Positions 34,466-45,610 of a DNA stretch of 64,000 bases are shown one piece after another. The stretch's first letter is position 1; each line of letters begins with the position of its first letter. The notes below the pieces were generated by a model. The model was not told the DNA's origin, made no database searches, and saw nothing but the letters and a program-made list of their open reading frames with translations. Both the position numbers and the translations under genes were made by a program. This stretch comes from Eustoma russellianum (taxonomy: Eukaryota > Streptophyta > Magnoliopsida > Gentianales > Gentianaceae). The stretch spans positions 12,317,433 to 12,381,432 of the forward strand of contig AP025053.1 of assembly GCA_036186865.1 (NCBI GenBank), read 5' to 3'.

Positions 34466-34690
34466 ATTTTAGTTAGTTTTAGACACATTTTAGTCACTTA
34501 GCATAGAATTACCTAACGCTAAACACTATGTGACCAGTAACAGAGAGTTAGTATTCTGTCAAAGGAGGGACACACTTTGAACTAAATGGCTAAAAATACA
34601 ACTACACCTACCTATCTATATACTCTTTTTCGTCGATGTTGGGAGGGCACGTGTCCCCCAGGCCCTCCTCCCTCCGCCCCTGTGTGAGAC

Positions 34691-34841
34691 ATAGTCTACA
34701 TACCAAGTCACCTACTTTATAAAATATTAGACACCATATTATGAATTATAAAAACTCAAAAAAAGAATAATTCTTAGTGTATCTCATTAAATAATCTTTG
34801 TATATGAAATACTAAATCCATGTATTGCTTTTAGTATATTC
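34691..34841. other. AT-rich spacer between hAT and LINE E
   Basis: No gene; it ends in the left TSD of LINE E. Confidence 0.55.
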
Positions 34842-35289
34842 CTAACATCAACATTTTTTTTTTGATGAAAGACGGGCGGTACCGTTTAGTTATTTTATTA
34901 ATATATGTTGCCCTCACTTGTGGCGGAGGAATACCGTGGTTACAATCATTGCACTAAGCTACTGAGGGAGACTCTCCCATATTGAAAAGATAAACAATAA
35001 AGTAATGAGAAAGCAGGAAAAATGTATATAGCAATGAATAACATCCAATCCAAATATAAATCATAAATAGAATCTGATATCGCCATGTGATGTCTCCATA
35101 TTATTGAAATGTTGATGTAACCGACCAAGATTGCAGTGTAACGTGGATTAGTACCTGTCCGCAAGTTAAGGAGCTCCCACCGACGCCAGATGACCATGTT
35201 TTGCATTCCCAAATGAAATAAGAAATCATCAAAAGAATATCGATCAAGCAGAATGTGAAGGGAAATAAATAATTCCAGGACATACCGAC

Positions 35290-35320
35290 GTTGCCCGTAT
35301 CCATTCAAAATACGGGCAAC
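35290..35320 (-). other. 3'-UTR stem-loop, LINE E, distal copy
   Basis: Perfect 11-bp stem 35290-35300 with 35310-35320 (GTTGCCCGTAT). In sense it is followed by GTCGGTATGT. Confidence 0.78.
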
Positions 35321-35486
35321 TTAGAAAGCTTAAACACCAGTTGTGTAAGGCGCTGTCCAAAGCTACTGCCCGCAAGGTTCATCGTATGCTCCGCATTGAC
35401 ATGAAAATGTAGCATGTTAAATATAACAATTGTGTGAAGGACTATTGTCTCAGAAAAAAGAATTAATGAAACAAATACATACCGAC

Positions 35487-35517
35487 GTTGCCTATGTCGT
35501 GATAGGACATAGGCAAC
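35487..35517 (-). other. 3'-UTR stem-loop, LINE E, proximal copy
   Basis: Perfect 12-bp stem 35487-35498 with 35506-35517 (GTTGCCTATGTC). In sense it is followed by GTCGGTATGT. It is 197 nt from its sister hairpin; the lower stem is the same and the upper stem changed on both sides. Confidence 0.8.
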
Positions 35518-35550
35518 CCTGGGCAAAGCGCGCCAACCCATTGAGAGACA

Positions 35551-38500
35551 TTATGAGGCAAACCGTAAGTTTGGCACAATAGCATCCATCCTTAGCGCCC
35601 CTCGAACCTCACAGGGCAATTCAGCCATTGTTGTGAAGAGGTTAACTCCCACTGAATTATGTCCATGTGATGCTAATGTGTGCGCCACAGTATTTGCCTC
35701 GCGATAACAATGCTGGAGAGAAGAACCATTCAGATGCATAAATTGCAGCGTGCGGCCTAACACTGCAGCATACGAGCCTGTGAATCGATGTGGATTGAGT
35801 AAATGCTGAACGAGTACTTTACAATTCGTTTCTAATATCAGAGCATTATGATGACGTGCATAAAATATTAAACCAAGCTGCAATGCCATTAGCTCAGCTT
35901 GCAAAGGAGGGGATGCAGGCATCCGAAAGCAAATAGCCGAGATCAATGTACCGGCATGATTGCGCAATATTGCTCCACCAGCAGCAGAGACATTATTAAC
36001 AGCCGCATCAATATTCAATTTTAACTTCCCTGTTGGCGGAGTTGCCCATCTTATAATCTGTGGCTTCCTATGTCGGATAGCAGGAGAGAAAGAAAGAGAG
36101 ATCAAATGTGGCACACGAACTGAAAATTTGCGATTGACCATGGAGCAACACCATGTATACACCTGTGCTCGTAACCGCTCAAACAACCTTGCGGATGAGA
36201 AGAGTTCATCGCCAAATCGACTTCTTGCATATTCTTTCCATGTGACCCAGACCATGAATGACGGCACAACGGCTCGCAGCTGACCTAACATTGTTTGTTG
36301 AGAAGAAGATCTCCACCACTGCAGCAAATACTGACCCAGCGATACGGTATTTGGCAAAGGACCCGAAAATATTATTGATAATTCCTGCCATATAGGCTTA
36401 GTTAAATGGCACTTCAGAAAGATGTGATCCACATTATCAGAAGAACGTTTGCAGAATATGCATTGTGTGGGGAGAATGTACTGCCAACGACGAAGGTTAT
36501 CAGACAATGGCAATGCATGCCGCCATAATCTCCATAAAAATAATCTTCCGCCCAAAGGCAATGTCGGCCACCAAATAAATTTTGAAAGGAAACATGGTTC
36601 AGCTGCAAATAATATAGTATAAATGGACTTAAGGGAGAACTGTCCCATACTATCCGGCGTCCAAATGCGCCCTTCCGATGTCACTTGTACATACTCCATC
36701 ATCAAAGAATTAATACGACATATTCGCTTCCAAACTGGAGAATCATAAATCTGAGCAGAAATTGAGCTCCTTTGACCATATTTAACTTTAGTGTACTCAG
36801 CCCACAATGAATTGGAATGATAGTAACTCCACCATAAACGGCCATCATATGCGGTTTGCAATTTATGTAAATTGCGAATGTCCAGCCCCCCATATTCTTT
36901 GGGTCGACAAATAAGTTCCCATGAGTGCCAATGATGTCGTCCCTGCCACAAAAAGTTTGCCATTTTCCTGCTTATTGCAGCGAGCACACTTTTTGGCAAT
37001 GTAGAACTTGCCATAAGATGTGCAGGCACTGTGCATATCACATGTCGTAGCAATATAACCCTACCAGCCATGCTAAGTAACTTGGATGACCACGAATTCA
37101 AATAAGCATCTATATGTGTGAGTAACGTAGAACAATATTCTGCTCGATTGATACCTTTATATAAATAGGATCCCAAGTACTTTATAGGGAGCTGCGTTAA
37201 ACGCATCCCTAATGCCTGTGAGACTGAGGATGCAGAAAGAGAAGCCCCAAGAACAACTTGACTCTTATGAAAATTAACTAACTGCCCTGATGCTCTCTGA
37301 TATGATTCCAAAAATCGACGAAACCTGTGTAAATTTCGCGACTCACCATTTAGAAAAAAAAGTAGATCATCTGCAAATCTCAAGTGTGAAACGCGAGGGG
37401 CACGCCCAGTGTTGAATCCCTTTATCTTTTCTTCTGCCATAAGTGCATTAATCCCTTTAGAGAAGCCTTCGGATGCAAGGATGAAAAGGATAGGAGAGAG
37501 AGGATCACCCTGCTTAACTCCACGTGAAATAGGGAAGAACCCAGCTGGCTTACCATTAACCAATATAGAGCAACGCGTAGCAGATAGGTTATTAATTAAA
37601 ATCCTCACCAGACGTTGATTGAAACCCATCTTTGTTAAGAGTCCAGATAAGTACTTCCAACTCACCCTATCAAATGCCTTTGCCATATCTAGCTTGACGA
37701 GAACATGTCCCCCGTGTGTATTTTTATCTATGATATGGACCATTTCCTGTGCCAGTAAAACCTGTTCCGTTATGTCTCTGCCCTTCATAAATCCTGCTTG
37801 GTTTGCCGAAATAAGTTTTGGCAAGACGGTGGAGAACCTAGATGCCATGATACGCGTGATTACTTTAGCAAGGAAATTAGTCAAACAAATAGGCCGAAAT
37901 TCTGAGAAATTCACTGGATGGGCAACCTTTGGAATCAAAATTATTAGGGCCGCTGCAAGACTTGCAGGGGGGCGAACACCAATAAAAAATTCCTGCACTG
38001 CTTTATGTACATCAGTAGAAATGAGTGTCCAAAAATGTCTATAAAAAGAACCTGAAAACCCATCTGGACCAGCAGCGCTTGATGGGCTAAGATCCCAGAC
38101 AGCATCCTTAACTTCATCTATCGTTGGAAGGTGCATCAAATAATTATTTTCATCTCCAGTTAATAGTGATGGAACATACTGCAAAATATCATCATATCCA
38201 TCCGTGGCTTCCGATGTAAATAAGCGCTGGAAGTACTGGACAGCTTCATATTCCAGTCCACTTTGACTATCAATTTCAGTCCCATCTTCTTTGACTATGC
38301 GGATTATTTTTTGTCTCCGTCTTCGTTCCTTGACCAACTGATGGAAGTATTTCGTATTAGCATCACCTTCTCGCATCCATTTAATGTTTGCGTTTTGTTT
38401 CCAATAAAGTAATGCTCTGGACTGGGCTAATTGCAGTCTAGCTAAGGCCGAATGATAATTCTGGCGCGTTGTGTCCGATGGAGACACATCAAGCAATGTT

Positions 38501-39417
38501 TCACATCTCGTAACTTCCTCTTCCGAATATTGCACCGCATCAAAAATATTTCCAAATACTTCCTTATTCCAGCGGGCAATACATTTTTTCAACTGCTTTA
38601 ACTTATCATAAAATCCTCGCATACCACCAATAGTAGGAAAAGACTGCCAATGATGAGTAACATAAGAATGGAAATCCGGGTGCGTGGTCCACGCCTCCAA
38701 GTAACGAAATGCTGATGTTGTTGTGGATGACGTGGCCCGACATTCTAGGTATAAAGGAGAGTGGTCTGATGACGCACGATTCAGATGTTGATAGCTAACA
38801 GTATCAAACAAATCAAAGAACGCCGAAGTGCATAAGTATCGATCCAGACGCCTACTGACCCGCCCTAACCCCCTTCCATCGGACCATGTAAACAGTGAGC
38901 CTTGAAACTCAATAAATTGTAGGGAGCATTGTGCGACCACCTCATTAAAATCCTGCAGCATTCTTAAAGAAGGTCTTGCTCGGCCACTATGTTCATGTAA
39001 GGATAAGAAAGTATTGAAATCTCCCCCTATGATCCAAGGCATATCCATGATCGCATGAAATGATGTTAAGTCAGCCCACAATGGCCGACGTGCCGATACC
39101 GTATGCAAAGCATAAACCATTGTAAACCAAAATGATTCTCCTGTTGGAGTCCATGTAAACTGCATGGAATGATTCTGAATGCCTTGTCGCTGATTCTGCA
39201 GCCTCACCATTGAATGATTCCAAAAAACCCATATTTTATTATCCGATACAGATTCTGCATGAGAAAACCCTAGTTGTAGTCGATAAGAAAGCAATTCAGA
39301 TGACCGTAACTTTGGCTCTATTACCACCAAAATATGAAAGCTATAGCGACGATTTAATGTAATCAATCTAGCAATCGACGTTCGGATACCACGCACATTC
39401 CATGTAAGAACTCTCAT
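35551..39417 (-). CDS. ORF2 of LINE E: endonuclease-RT-zinc-RNase H protein, 1288 aa, intact
   Basis: One open frame from MRVLTWNVRG to a stop at 35551. APE-type endonuclease at residues 1-230: N7, E34 (VIEPK), GGDFN at 131-135, SDH at 217-219. RT at about 440-800: GPDGFSGSFYRHFW, FRPICLTNFLAKVITR, KLDMAKAFDRVSW, GVKQGDPLSPILF and FADD at about 682. zf-RVT region near 985 (CIFC..DHIFLKC). RNase H from about 1130: NIDAA, QAEL, REANTVAHTLASHG. It would nick target DNA and copy the LINE RNA there. The expected third RNase H acidic residue is Asn (ETNC), so RNase H may be weak or dead even though the frame is open. The start overlaps the ORF1 stop as ATGA, pointing to coupled translation. Confidence 0.95.
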   Translation of the reverse strand: MRVLTWNVRGIRTSIARLITLNRRYSFHILVVIEPKLRSSELLSYRLQLGFSHAESVSDNKIWVFWNHSMVRLQNQRQGIQNHSMQFTWTPTGESFWFTMVYALHTVSARRPLWADLTSFHAIMDMPWIIGGDFNTFLSLHEHSGRARPSLRMLQDFNEVVAQCSLQFIEFQGSLFTWSDGRGLGRVSRRLDRYLCTSAFFDLFDTVSYQHLNRASSDHSPLYLECRATSSTTTSAFRYLEAWTTHPDFHSYVTHHWQSFPTIGGMRGFYDKLKQLKKCIARWNKEVFGNIFDAVQYSEEEVTRCETLLDVSPSDTTRQNYHSALARLQLAQSRALLYWKQNANIKWMREGDANTKYFHQLVKERRRRQKIIRIVKEDGTEIDSQSGLEYEAVQYFQRLFTSEATDGYDDILQYVPSLLTGDENNYLMHLPTIDEVKDAVWDLSPSSAAGPDGFSGSFYRHFWTLISTDVHKAVQEFFIGVRPPASLAAALIILIPKVAHPVNFSEFRPICLTNFLAKVITRIMASRFSTVLPKLISANQAGFMKGRDITEQVLLAQEMVHIIDKNTHGGHVLVKLDMAKAFDRVSWKYLSGLLTKMGFNQRLVRILINNLSATRCSILVNGKPAGFFPISRGVKQGDPLSPILFILASEGFSKGINALMAEEKIKGFNTGRAPRVSHLRFADDLLFFLNGESRNLHRFRRFLESYQRASGQLVNFHKSQVVLGASLSASSVSQALGMRLTQLPIKYLGSYLYKGINRAEYCSTLLTHIDAYLNSWSSKLLSMAGRVILLRHVICTVPAHLMASSTLPKSVLAAISRKMANFLWQGRHHWHSWELICRPKEYGGLDIRNLHKLQTAYDGRLWWSYYHSNSLWAEYTKVKYGQRSSISAQIYDSPVWKRICRINSLMMEYVQVTSEGRIWTPDSMGQFSLKSIYTILFAAEPCFLSKFIWWPTLPLGGRLFLWRLWRHALPLSDNLRRWQYILPTQCIFCKRSSDNVDHIFLKCHLTKPIWQELSIIFSGPLPNTVSLGQYLLQWWRSSSQQTMLGQLRAVVPSFMVWVTWKEYARSRFGDELFSSARLFERLRAQVYTWCCSMVNRKFSVRVPHLISLSFSPAIRHRKPQIIRWATPPTGKLKLNIDAAVNNVSAAGGAILRNHAGTLISAICFRMPASPPLQAELMALQLGLIFYARHHNALILETNCKVLVQHLLNPHRFTGSYAAVLGRTLQFMHLNGSSLQHCYREANTVAHTLASHGHNSVGVNLFTTMAELPCEVRGALRMDAIVPNLRFAS

Positions 39418-40722
39418 TGATTAGATAATATATCGAAAGAGTTTGAGAGAGCTGCACGTGACCTTGTTAGAGGAGGTGACAGTGGATCATAATCTCTGGC
39501 ACGCCTTCGTAGAAGCCTAGGCGGCACTTGAAAATCTGTGGGCTGCGCATGCTGTAATGGCGAGGATGGTTGTACTGGAGAGGTTTCGGTAACTTGTTTA
39601 CGAGCTTCATCAACTACCATAGATTCAACCATATCGCAAACATACTTCATAAAACCTTCTTGTGTAGAAACATCATGTAAAAGGCATTGTTGGATCCCTG
39701 CTTCATCATCCGAAATTGATACATACTGAGGCATGGTAGGCAAATCACCAAGAATACTGTCGTCAACGCTCTTTAACCGAGAAATATCCTGTGCATTAGA
39801 TATGTGATCTCTAGTGAACAAATCCGGTGATAAAATCGGCGATCTAGACCGTGTGATATGAGAATCCAAAACTGTATCGACTGGAGCATTATTAGTCGTC
39901 TGGGCCTGTGTCTTCTTAGGCGTCCAACGTGTGTCTGGCTTCTTCGCTATTCGCTGCACAACCTGGGGAATGGTCGGAGGAGGATCCGAAGGTGGCTCTC
40001 CTCCACACTCATCTTTTGTATGTCCAAGACGGGAGCATAAGCCACAATATTTTGGTAGGTCTTCGTACACAACTGACTGTGAGATACACCGCTTGGATAG
40101 TTGTATATAGACCCGTTCTGGTAAATCTTTAGAGACATCAATCTCCACACATAATCTTGCTACGGATGGTCGCAGTTGTTGTGAAGTAGCATTATCCATC
40201 TTCATAGGAGTACCAACCATCTTTCCTATCTGGAAAAGAGCATCCTTTTGATGAAAGTGCAGTGGTAAACCTGGGAACGATAGCCACACTGGGACAATAG
40301 GAACATCAATCTGCGGATCAAAGTCTGGGGTCCATTTTGTCACGCGCATATATTTTCCGGCAATTGTCCAACTGCGGCGCGCAAAAACATCGGAGATAGT
40401 CTTGTTCATGGGTGAAGTGCATTACGATGTGTTTGGAATCTAACAAAGCCACGCGTACTGCACTATGAAATCCGATCCGATCAATATTGGACCGAATGGT
40501 TGCCAAAGGAGGCCGTCCATACCAAAACGATCCTACCAGCGTAAATCTGTAGGGTTCTGATAATGCCGCAACCTCTTCATCCGTGAATGAGATCATTGGA
40601 TTTCCCTTGTAGCGCTGGATGTGTTTATCGGCAATCTGGGGTGCGGCATCACGTTTGAAAAGTGATGCGAAAGATGGCTGCTTTCCAGCCGACACCGATG
40701 GCGTTTGAATAGTATCTACCAT
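39414..40722 (-). pseudogene. ORF1 of LINE E, one frameshift from open (DUF4283-like, CCHC)
   Basis: Start chosen at the ATG at 40722 (MVDTIQTPSV); the open frame above it has no ATG in register. The DUF4283-like region has ISFTDEEVAAL, LVGSFWYGRPPLATI, VTKWTPDFDP and VPVWLSFPGLPLHF. The knuckle CGLCSRLGHTKDEC is intact (CX2CX4HX4C). The C-terminal tail has DISRLKSVDD and LLRRRA. The only lesion seen is one surplus base in the five-base A/T run at 40383-40387; the total length of 1,309 nt is one more than a multiple of three. The protein binds LINE RNA as the RNP partner. A sequencing error or a frameshift site are alternatives to real inactivation. Confidence 0.88.
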
Positions 40723-40888
40723 ATTTGCGATCAATGCGTAAAACTGACAATAAGAAAAAAGAATGGATTGCAATGAGATAAGAATGAGGAAGGAAGAATT
40801 CTGGATACAGGGAATGACCGCCGATCATGACCGCTGCCATGAATCGCCAGAGCATATCGCCGCCGCCATCGTTTCTCGCATCTAACAT

Positions 40889-40892
<4 letters not shown>

Positions 40893-40938
<46 letters not shown>

Positions 40939-41115
40939 CTGTGTGTGTGTGTGTGAGTATGTGTGTGTATATATTTTATATGAGTATTTGTGTCTATACA
41001 CAATTATATGCATATGTATTGATAAAGATGCAGATATATGTAAAATATATATATGCATAGCAATACCCACACACATCAGATATATAGATACACCGATATA
41101 TATATGCTACATATA
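40893..41115. repeat. (AT)n, (GT)n and mixed TA/CA microsatellite
   Basis: (AT)n at 40893-40931, GT-rich from about 40939, then alternating TA/CA sequence to the 3' end of LINE F. No gene. Confidence 0.92.
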
Positions 41116-41574
41116 TTTTTTTGATAAAAGGAGTCTCCCCCTTGCGTCATATATTAATATTAACCCTCATTTTTAGCGGAAGAAAACCATTATTACAAAG
41201 TAGATCCCAAGTTAATAGTATGTAACAACTTAGAGGGCGAAAAATAGATAATGTAAAACGAATGAACTGTAGGGGGCATGGGAAACCACATTGGATATGG
41301 TATGCCTCATTAAAATCTTGGCAAGCAAAACCATCCTTGTGGATAAAATCTTGCACGAAGGAAAAAGAGTACATATTTATCCAACGTGGTCCTTTTGAAC
41401 ACATAATTTTCGACTCCATCAGCATGACAGTAGTGCCGGAAAATTCCACAAGCCATGTCCAAGTGAATGATATCCAATATTCTGGAGAACATGCAAAAAA
41501 CCACGAGCAAACATGTGATCATCTTGTATAGAAACTCAAGAACAAAGATGGCCAATATGCAAAACGTACCCAAC

Positions 41575-41602
41575 CTGCCTGCATTGTTGTATATGCAGGC
41601 AG
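41575..41602 (-). other. 3'-UTR stem-loop, LINE F
   Basis: Perfect 10-bp stem 41575-41584 with 41593-41602 (CTGCCTGCAT). In sense it is followed by TTGGGTACGT. A degenerate companion lies about 190 nt upstream in sense (41747-41790), where the CTGGTAT box survives. Confidence 0.7.
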
Positions 41603-41812
41603 AGACATTAAATGTGCGGCAATCTATATGGAAGACATACACTGACAAGCTCACAGTGCCCGGATAACCTCGCAATAAAGAGAGCAAGACGACAAAACCA
41701 CAGCAATAAAGTGATACAAATACAGCAGCATGATATCCAACAAAGAGGAATATAATACCAGATTGACTGGATCCACAATAGGACACAGGCAGAGAAGATT
41801 GCATAATCCATA

Positions 41813-44800
41813 TCAGATTTGCATGTATGGGGTGGTCAAATCAGTGAGGAGACATCCCCGCACGATAGGAGGAAGTGTAGTGAGCTGAGTGAACTCATAA
41901 AAGTCATTTCTATGTAGTGCATAAGCTGCGAGATAATGAGCTATCGAGTTTGCCTGTCTCGGTGTGTAGAAAAGCTCTGAGTATGTGAGATGCAAGAATT
42001 GCCGTAACCGGACTATATCATCTCGGAAATCATCATATGCATTAAATTGACGCGTGAGCCAATGCAGTATAAGTTGGCATTCTGTCTCAACGTGAAATTA
42101 TTTATAGCGGAAAGAGTAAAAAATTGTTGTGTACAATATGGCTTGGAGCTCCGCCTGCAAAGGTGACAATTTAGGCAATGTGAAAACAATCACTGATACT
42201 AAATTACCATGGATGTCTCATACTACCGCTCCTGCTGCTGCGCCATGTCTCCCAGCCGTGGCATCCACATTTATTTTTAGTCTACCGGATGGCGGCCTCT
42301 GCCAAGGAATAATTGTTGGACGACGACTACGTAATGGGGGTGTCAAACCCTCCCTCACAAGATCAGGCATGAATTGTACAAACTTCTTATCCGAGATTGA
42401 GGCTCCCAATAGTAGACATCCAGCCGTATGCCTTCTTCTAGGCGTTGAATATTGAATGTCTCTTCTGCAAACACTATCCTTGTATATTCTTTCTAAATGT
42501 TCCAACATATGAAATTAGTAGCCACCACTTTGAGTTTTCCCTTCAAGGATTGAGATGTAGACAAGAACCAACAATTCATTAGGAAAGGTCGAAGAGAATT
42601 GGAGAGTATGATTAGACCATGGAGCAAAGAAGAATACTTCTTCCACAACCCTACTACCAATGGACAATGTAGGAACATATGGTTTATATTACTGTCAGCA
42701 TGCGCACAAAATGGACACATGGTCGGATAGGGCACTATATATGATAGAGTGTTCTCAGGCAACGATAATGACTTGAAATGCAACTTCCACATAAACAGCT
42801 TGACTGCATTAGGAAGACCCTGCCACCAGATATACTTACATGTATGTAATATGGAGCGGGATGGGCGACACTCATCATATGCACTTTTCAAAGAGAAATG
42901 GCCGTGTACATCAGGAACCCAGTCAAGTCCAGTGCGTCCCATCCGAATCCACTGTCAACGAAACTCATTGATCCGGCAAATGCGTTTCCACTCAGGCGAG
43001 TCGTAATGCAACGGCTGATAATGCCCACAACGTCCATATTTTTGGTACATGAAATTTGTTCAAACCGTAGTTCACTGCTGATAGATCCACCAGAGATTAC
43101 ATTCATAAGCTTTTTGTAAGGCTTTGAGAGATCGAACACCAAGTCCTCCTTCCAAATAAGGATAACATATGTCATGCAAAGAGCGCCAATGATGCATCCC
43201 CGCCCAGAAGAACCTTGCCATCTTCCTTTCTAAATTGACTATGACACTGCATGGAAGCCTAGAAATTGCCAACAAATGCAATGGAATTGTTGAGAGTACC
43301 GATCGAATGAGTACTAATCTGCCCGCGGCACTTAATAATTTAGATGTCCATCCAGTCAATCGCGTATTAAAATGTGTTATCAACGCCGTGCAATGTGAGG
43401 CCCGACAAATCCCTTTATGAATTGGCGCGTCCAAATACTACATGGCAACATAGCTAACCTTATACCAAGTAATTCTGCAGCGCGATTTCCTGCAAGATTT
43501 GTATTAACAACAACTAGACTTTTATGATAATTTAGCTGCTGACCAGACGCTGTCTGGTACTGATGGAGAAATATCTTAAAGTGACGCAAATTTGACATTG
43601 AGGCTGACAGGAAAATAAGCTAATCATCTGCATAACCCAGATGTGATGGAGTCACCACTCTACCGTCAAGAAAAGCATGGAGTTCCTGAGTTCTCACCAG
43701 CGTATTTATACCTCTGCTAAAACCTTCCGAGGCAAGAATAAATAAAAGGGGCGATAGAGGATCCCCTTGCTTAACACCCCTCGCTGGGCTGAAAAACCAT
43801 ATGGCTTACTATTGACCAACACCGAACATTTTGTAGCCTTTAAATTACGGATGATAAGCCGTACAAAGAATGGCCAGAATCCCATTTGAAGCATAATACG
43901 TTCAAGGTACTCTCAGCAGACTCGATCAAACGCCTTAGCCATGTTTAGTTCAACAATGGCACGTCTTCGACGTTGAGGCTTATCCAATAGATGCACCATC
44001 TCCTTAGCCATTAATATTTTTTATGCAATGCCCTGGCCTTGCATAAAGCCTGACTGTTCAGGTGAAATTAATTTTGGCAGAATGACTGTCATCCGAGTAG
44101 ATAGTACACGTGTGACAACTTTAGAGATGAAGTTGGTAAGGCATATGGGTCGATAATCAGCATATGTTTCAGGTGACTCCACCTTTGGAATGAGGGTTAT
44201 TAGTGACGCTGCCATTGCAGTTGGCACAGATATGCCAAGGAAAAATTCTTGTACTGCTTTTAAAACATCTTGGTGTATTATGTCCTAACAAAATCGATAA
44301 AACTGCCCATGGTAACCATCTGGCCCTGCAACACTGGACGGACTTAATGCCCAAACCGCCTCCTTCACTTCTGATAACTGTGGAATGACAACGCCCGGTT
44401 ATCATCTTCCGTAAGAAGTGCTGGAATGTAATGTAGAATGCGATCATAGTCAGAAGTAGACTCAGGCTGAAATTGACTTGAATAAAATGAATTGCTTCCG
44501 CCTGTATTGCTGAATCTGTGACACATTCATGGCCCTCCAATTAAATAATCTGTGAAATACGTTGTCTACGCCTTCGGTCCTTCACTATATTATGGTAATA
44601 GGCTGTATTTGCATCACCCTCTATAAACTTTTGCTGCCAATATTTACAAACCCGTGACTGAGCATGTAGCAGTCGCGCCTGCGCTTGATGATATTCCTCA
44701 CGATTGGCTGGAGTGGGGTCATTATCATACTGTTTTTCAGCATTAAGGACTGTAATTTTTGCCTCAGCAGCTGCATCAAACACATTGCCAAAGATCGTCT

Positions 44801-45610
44801 TGTTCCACTGTTGTAAGTCAGCCTTTAAACGACGCAATTTGTATTATAGGCCTCGCATTCCACCTGTTGTGAGTAATAGAGGAGCATTCCTTTAAATCTG
44901 GATGCGTCATCCAGACGTCGAGGAACCGAAATGAACGAGGACACAACACGTTATCAATGCGACATGTGAGTAATAGAGGAGTATGATCAGATGAAGAACG
45001 CTTTAAATGTTGCATTAGCAGAACATCAAAAATATCATAGAATTTGACGGAACATAAGATTCTATCTAGTCGTCTACTCACACGGCCAAGGCCTCTGCCG
45101 TCAGACCACGTATACTTAGATCTTTGAAAAGGTATTTCAGACAATCCTGTGTCTTGAATCCATTGATTGAAGTCAGCAAGCTGTCGCAATGATGGAGTCG
45201 AAGATCCTCTATGTTCATCTAATGAAGTAAAGGTGTTGAAATCTCCACCAACAATCCATGGATCATGTAGACTACTGGAAAAAGAAAGCAACTCCCTCCA
45301 TTATTCTCGACGCACAACAATTGTGTGCTGTCCATACACCGCAGTCCACTATAAATGGGTACCAGTAGGTAGCCATGGAAATCGAACAGACAGATTTCTA
45401 TTGCAGTATGTAAAAGCAGTATCACATAATGTCGTGGTTCTCCAAAAAATCCAAATTTTATCATCAGTAGAGCAGATTGCTTTGTCAAATTGTAGCTTTA
45501 GTCTATAATAGTCCAGCTTTGTAGCGGGTAACTTTGGCTCAACTAAGACCAACAAATGAATAAGATGTTTGTGCACCAAAAACTGTGTTTGAAGCCGCTC
45601 TTGTAATTAT
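41813..45610 (-). pseudogene. ORF2 of LINE F, fragmented
   Basis: Endonuclease pieces: LVEPKLP, GLLVEIS/DPWIVGGDFNTF and SSDHTPLLL (about 45580-44950). RT pieces: PICLTNFISKVVTR, GVLSKGI around the usual GDPLSP site, and YADD followed at once by a stop (about 43630). The zinc region has CPFCAH..NHMFLHC (about 42700). RNase H ends PRQANSIAHYLAAYAL at 41813. More than ten frameshifts or stops; the normal MKI start of ORF2 is not preserved, so the upstream limit is approximate. Confidence 0.82.

Larger units (their letters stand above)
33017..34690 (-). mobile_element. hAT transposon remnant with TIRs and 8-bp TSD
   Basis: Body 33025-34682 (1,658 bp). Ends read CAGTGGTGGAGCCAGAAG and, on the other strand, CAGGGGCGGAGGGAGGAG (13 of 18 alike). 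Flanking 8-mers TATGAGAC (33017-33024) and TGTGAGAC (34683-34690) differ at one base. An 8-bp TSD, CAG-GG-GGAG ends and the transposase C-terminus all fit hAT. The N-terminal half of the transposase is gone, so it is an internally deleted copy. Confidence 0.88.
34842..40894 (-). mobile_element. LINE E, full-length and nearly intact, with 13-bp TSD
   Basis: Body 34855-40881 (about 6.0 kb) flanked by CTAACATCAACAT at 34842-34854 and 40882-40894. The right TSD copy runs straight into (AT)n. The T run at 34855 is the poly(A) of the minus-strand element. It has a GCGGCGG-rich 5' UTR, ORF1 with one frameshift, an intact ORF2 and a 3' UTR of about 700 nt with two perfect hairpins. It is the best preserved element in the window. 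Confidence 0.95.

Noticed and set aside
35960..38044. Plus-strand frames of 69-141 codons across LINE E
   Set aside because: They are antisense shadows of the intact ORF2.
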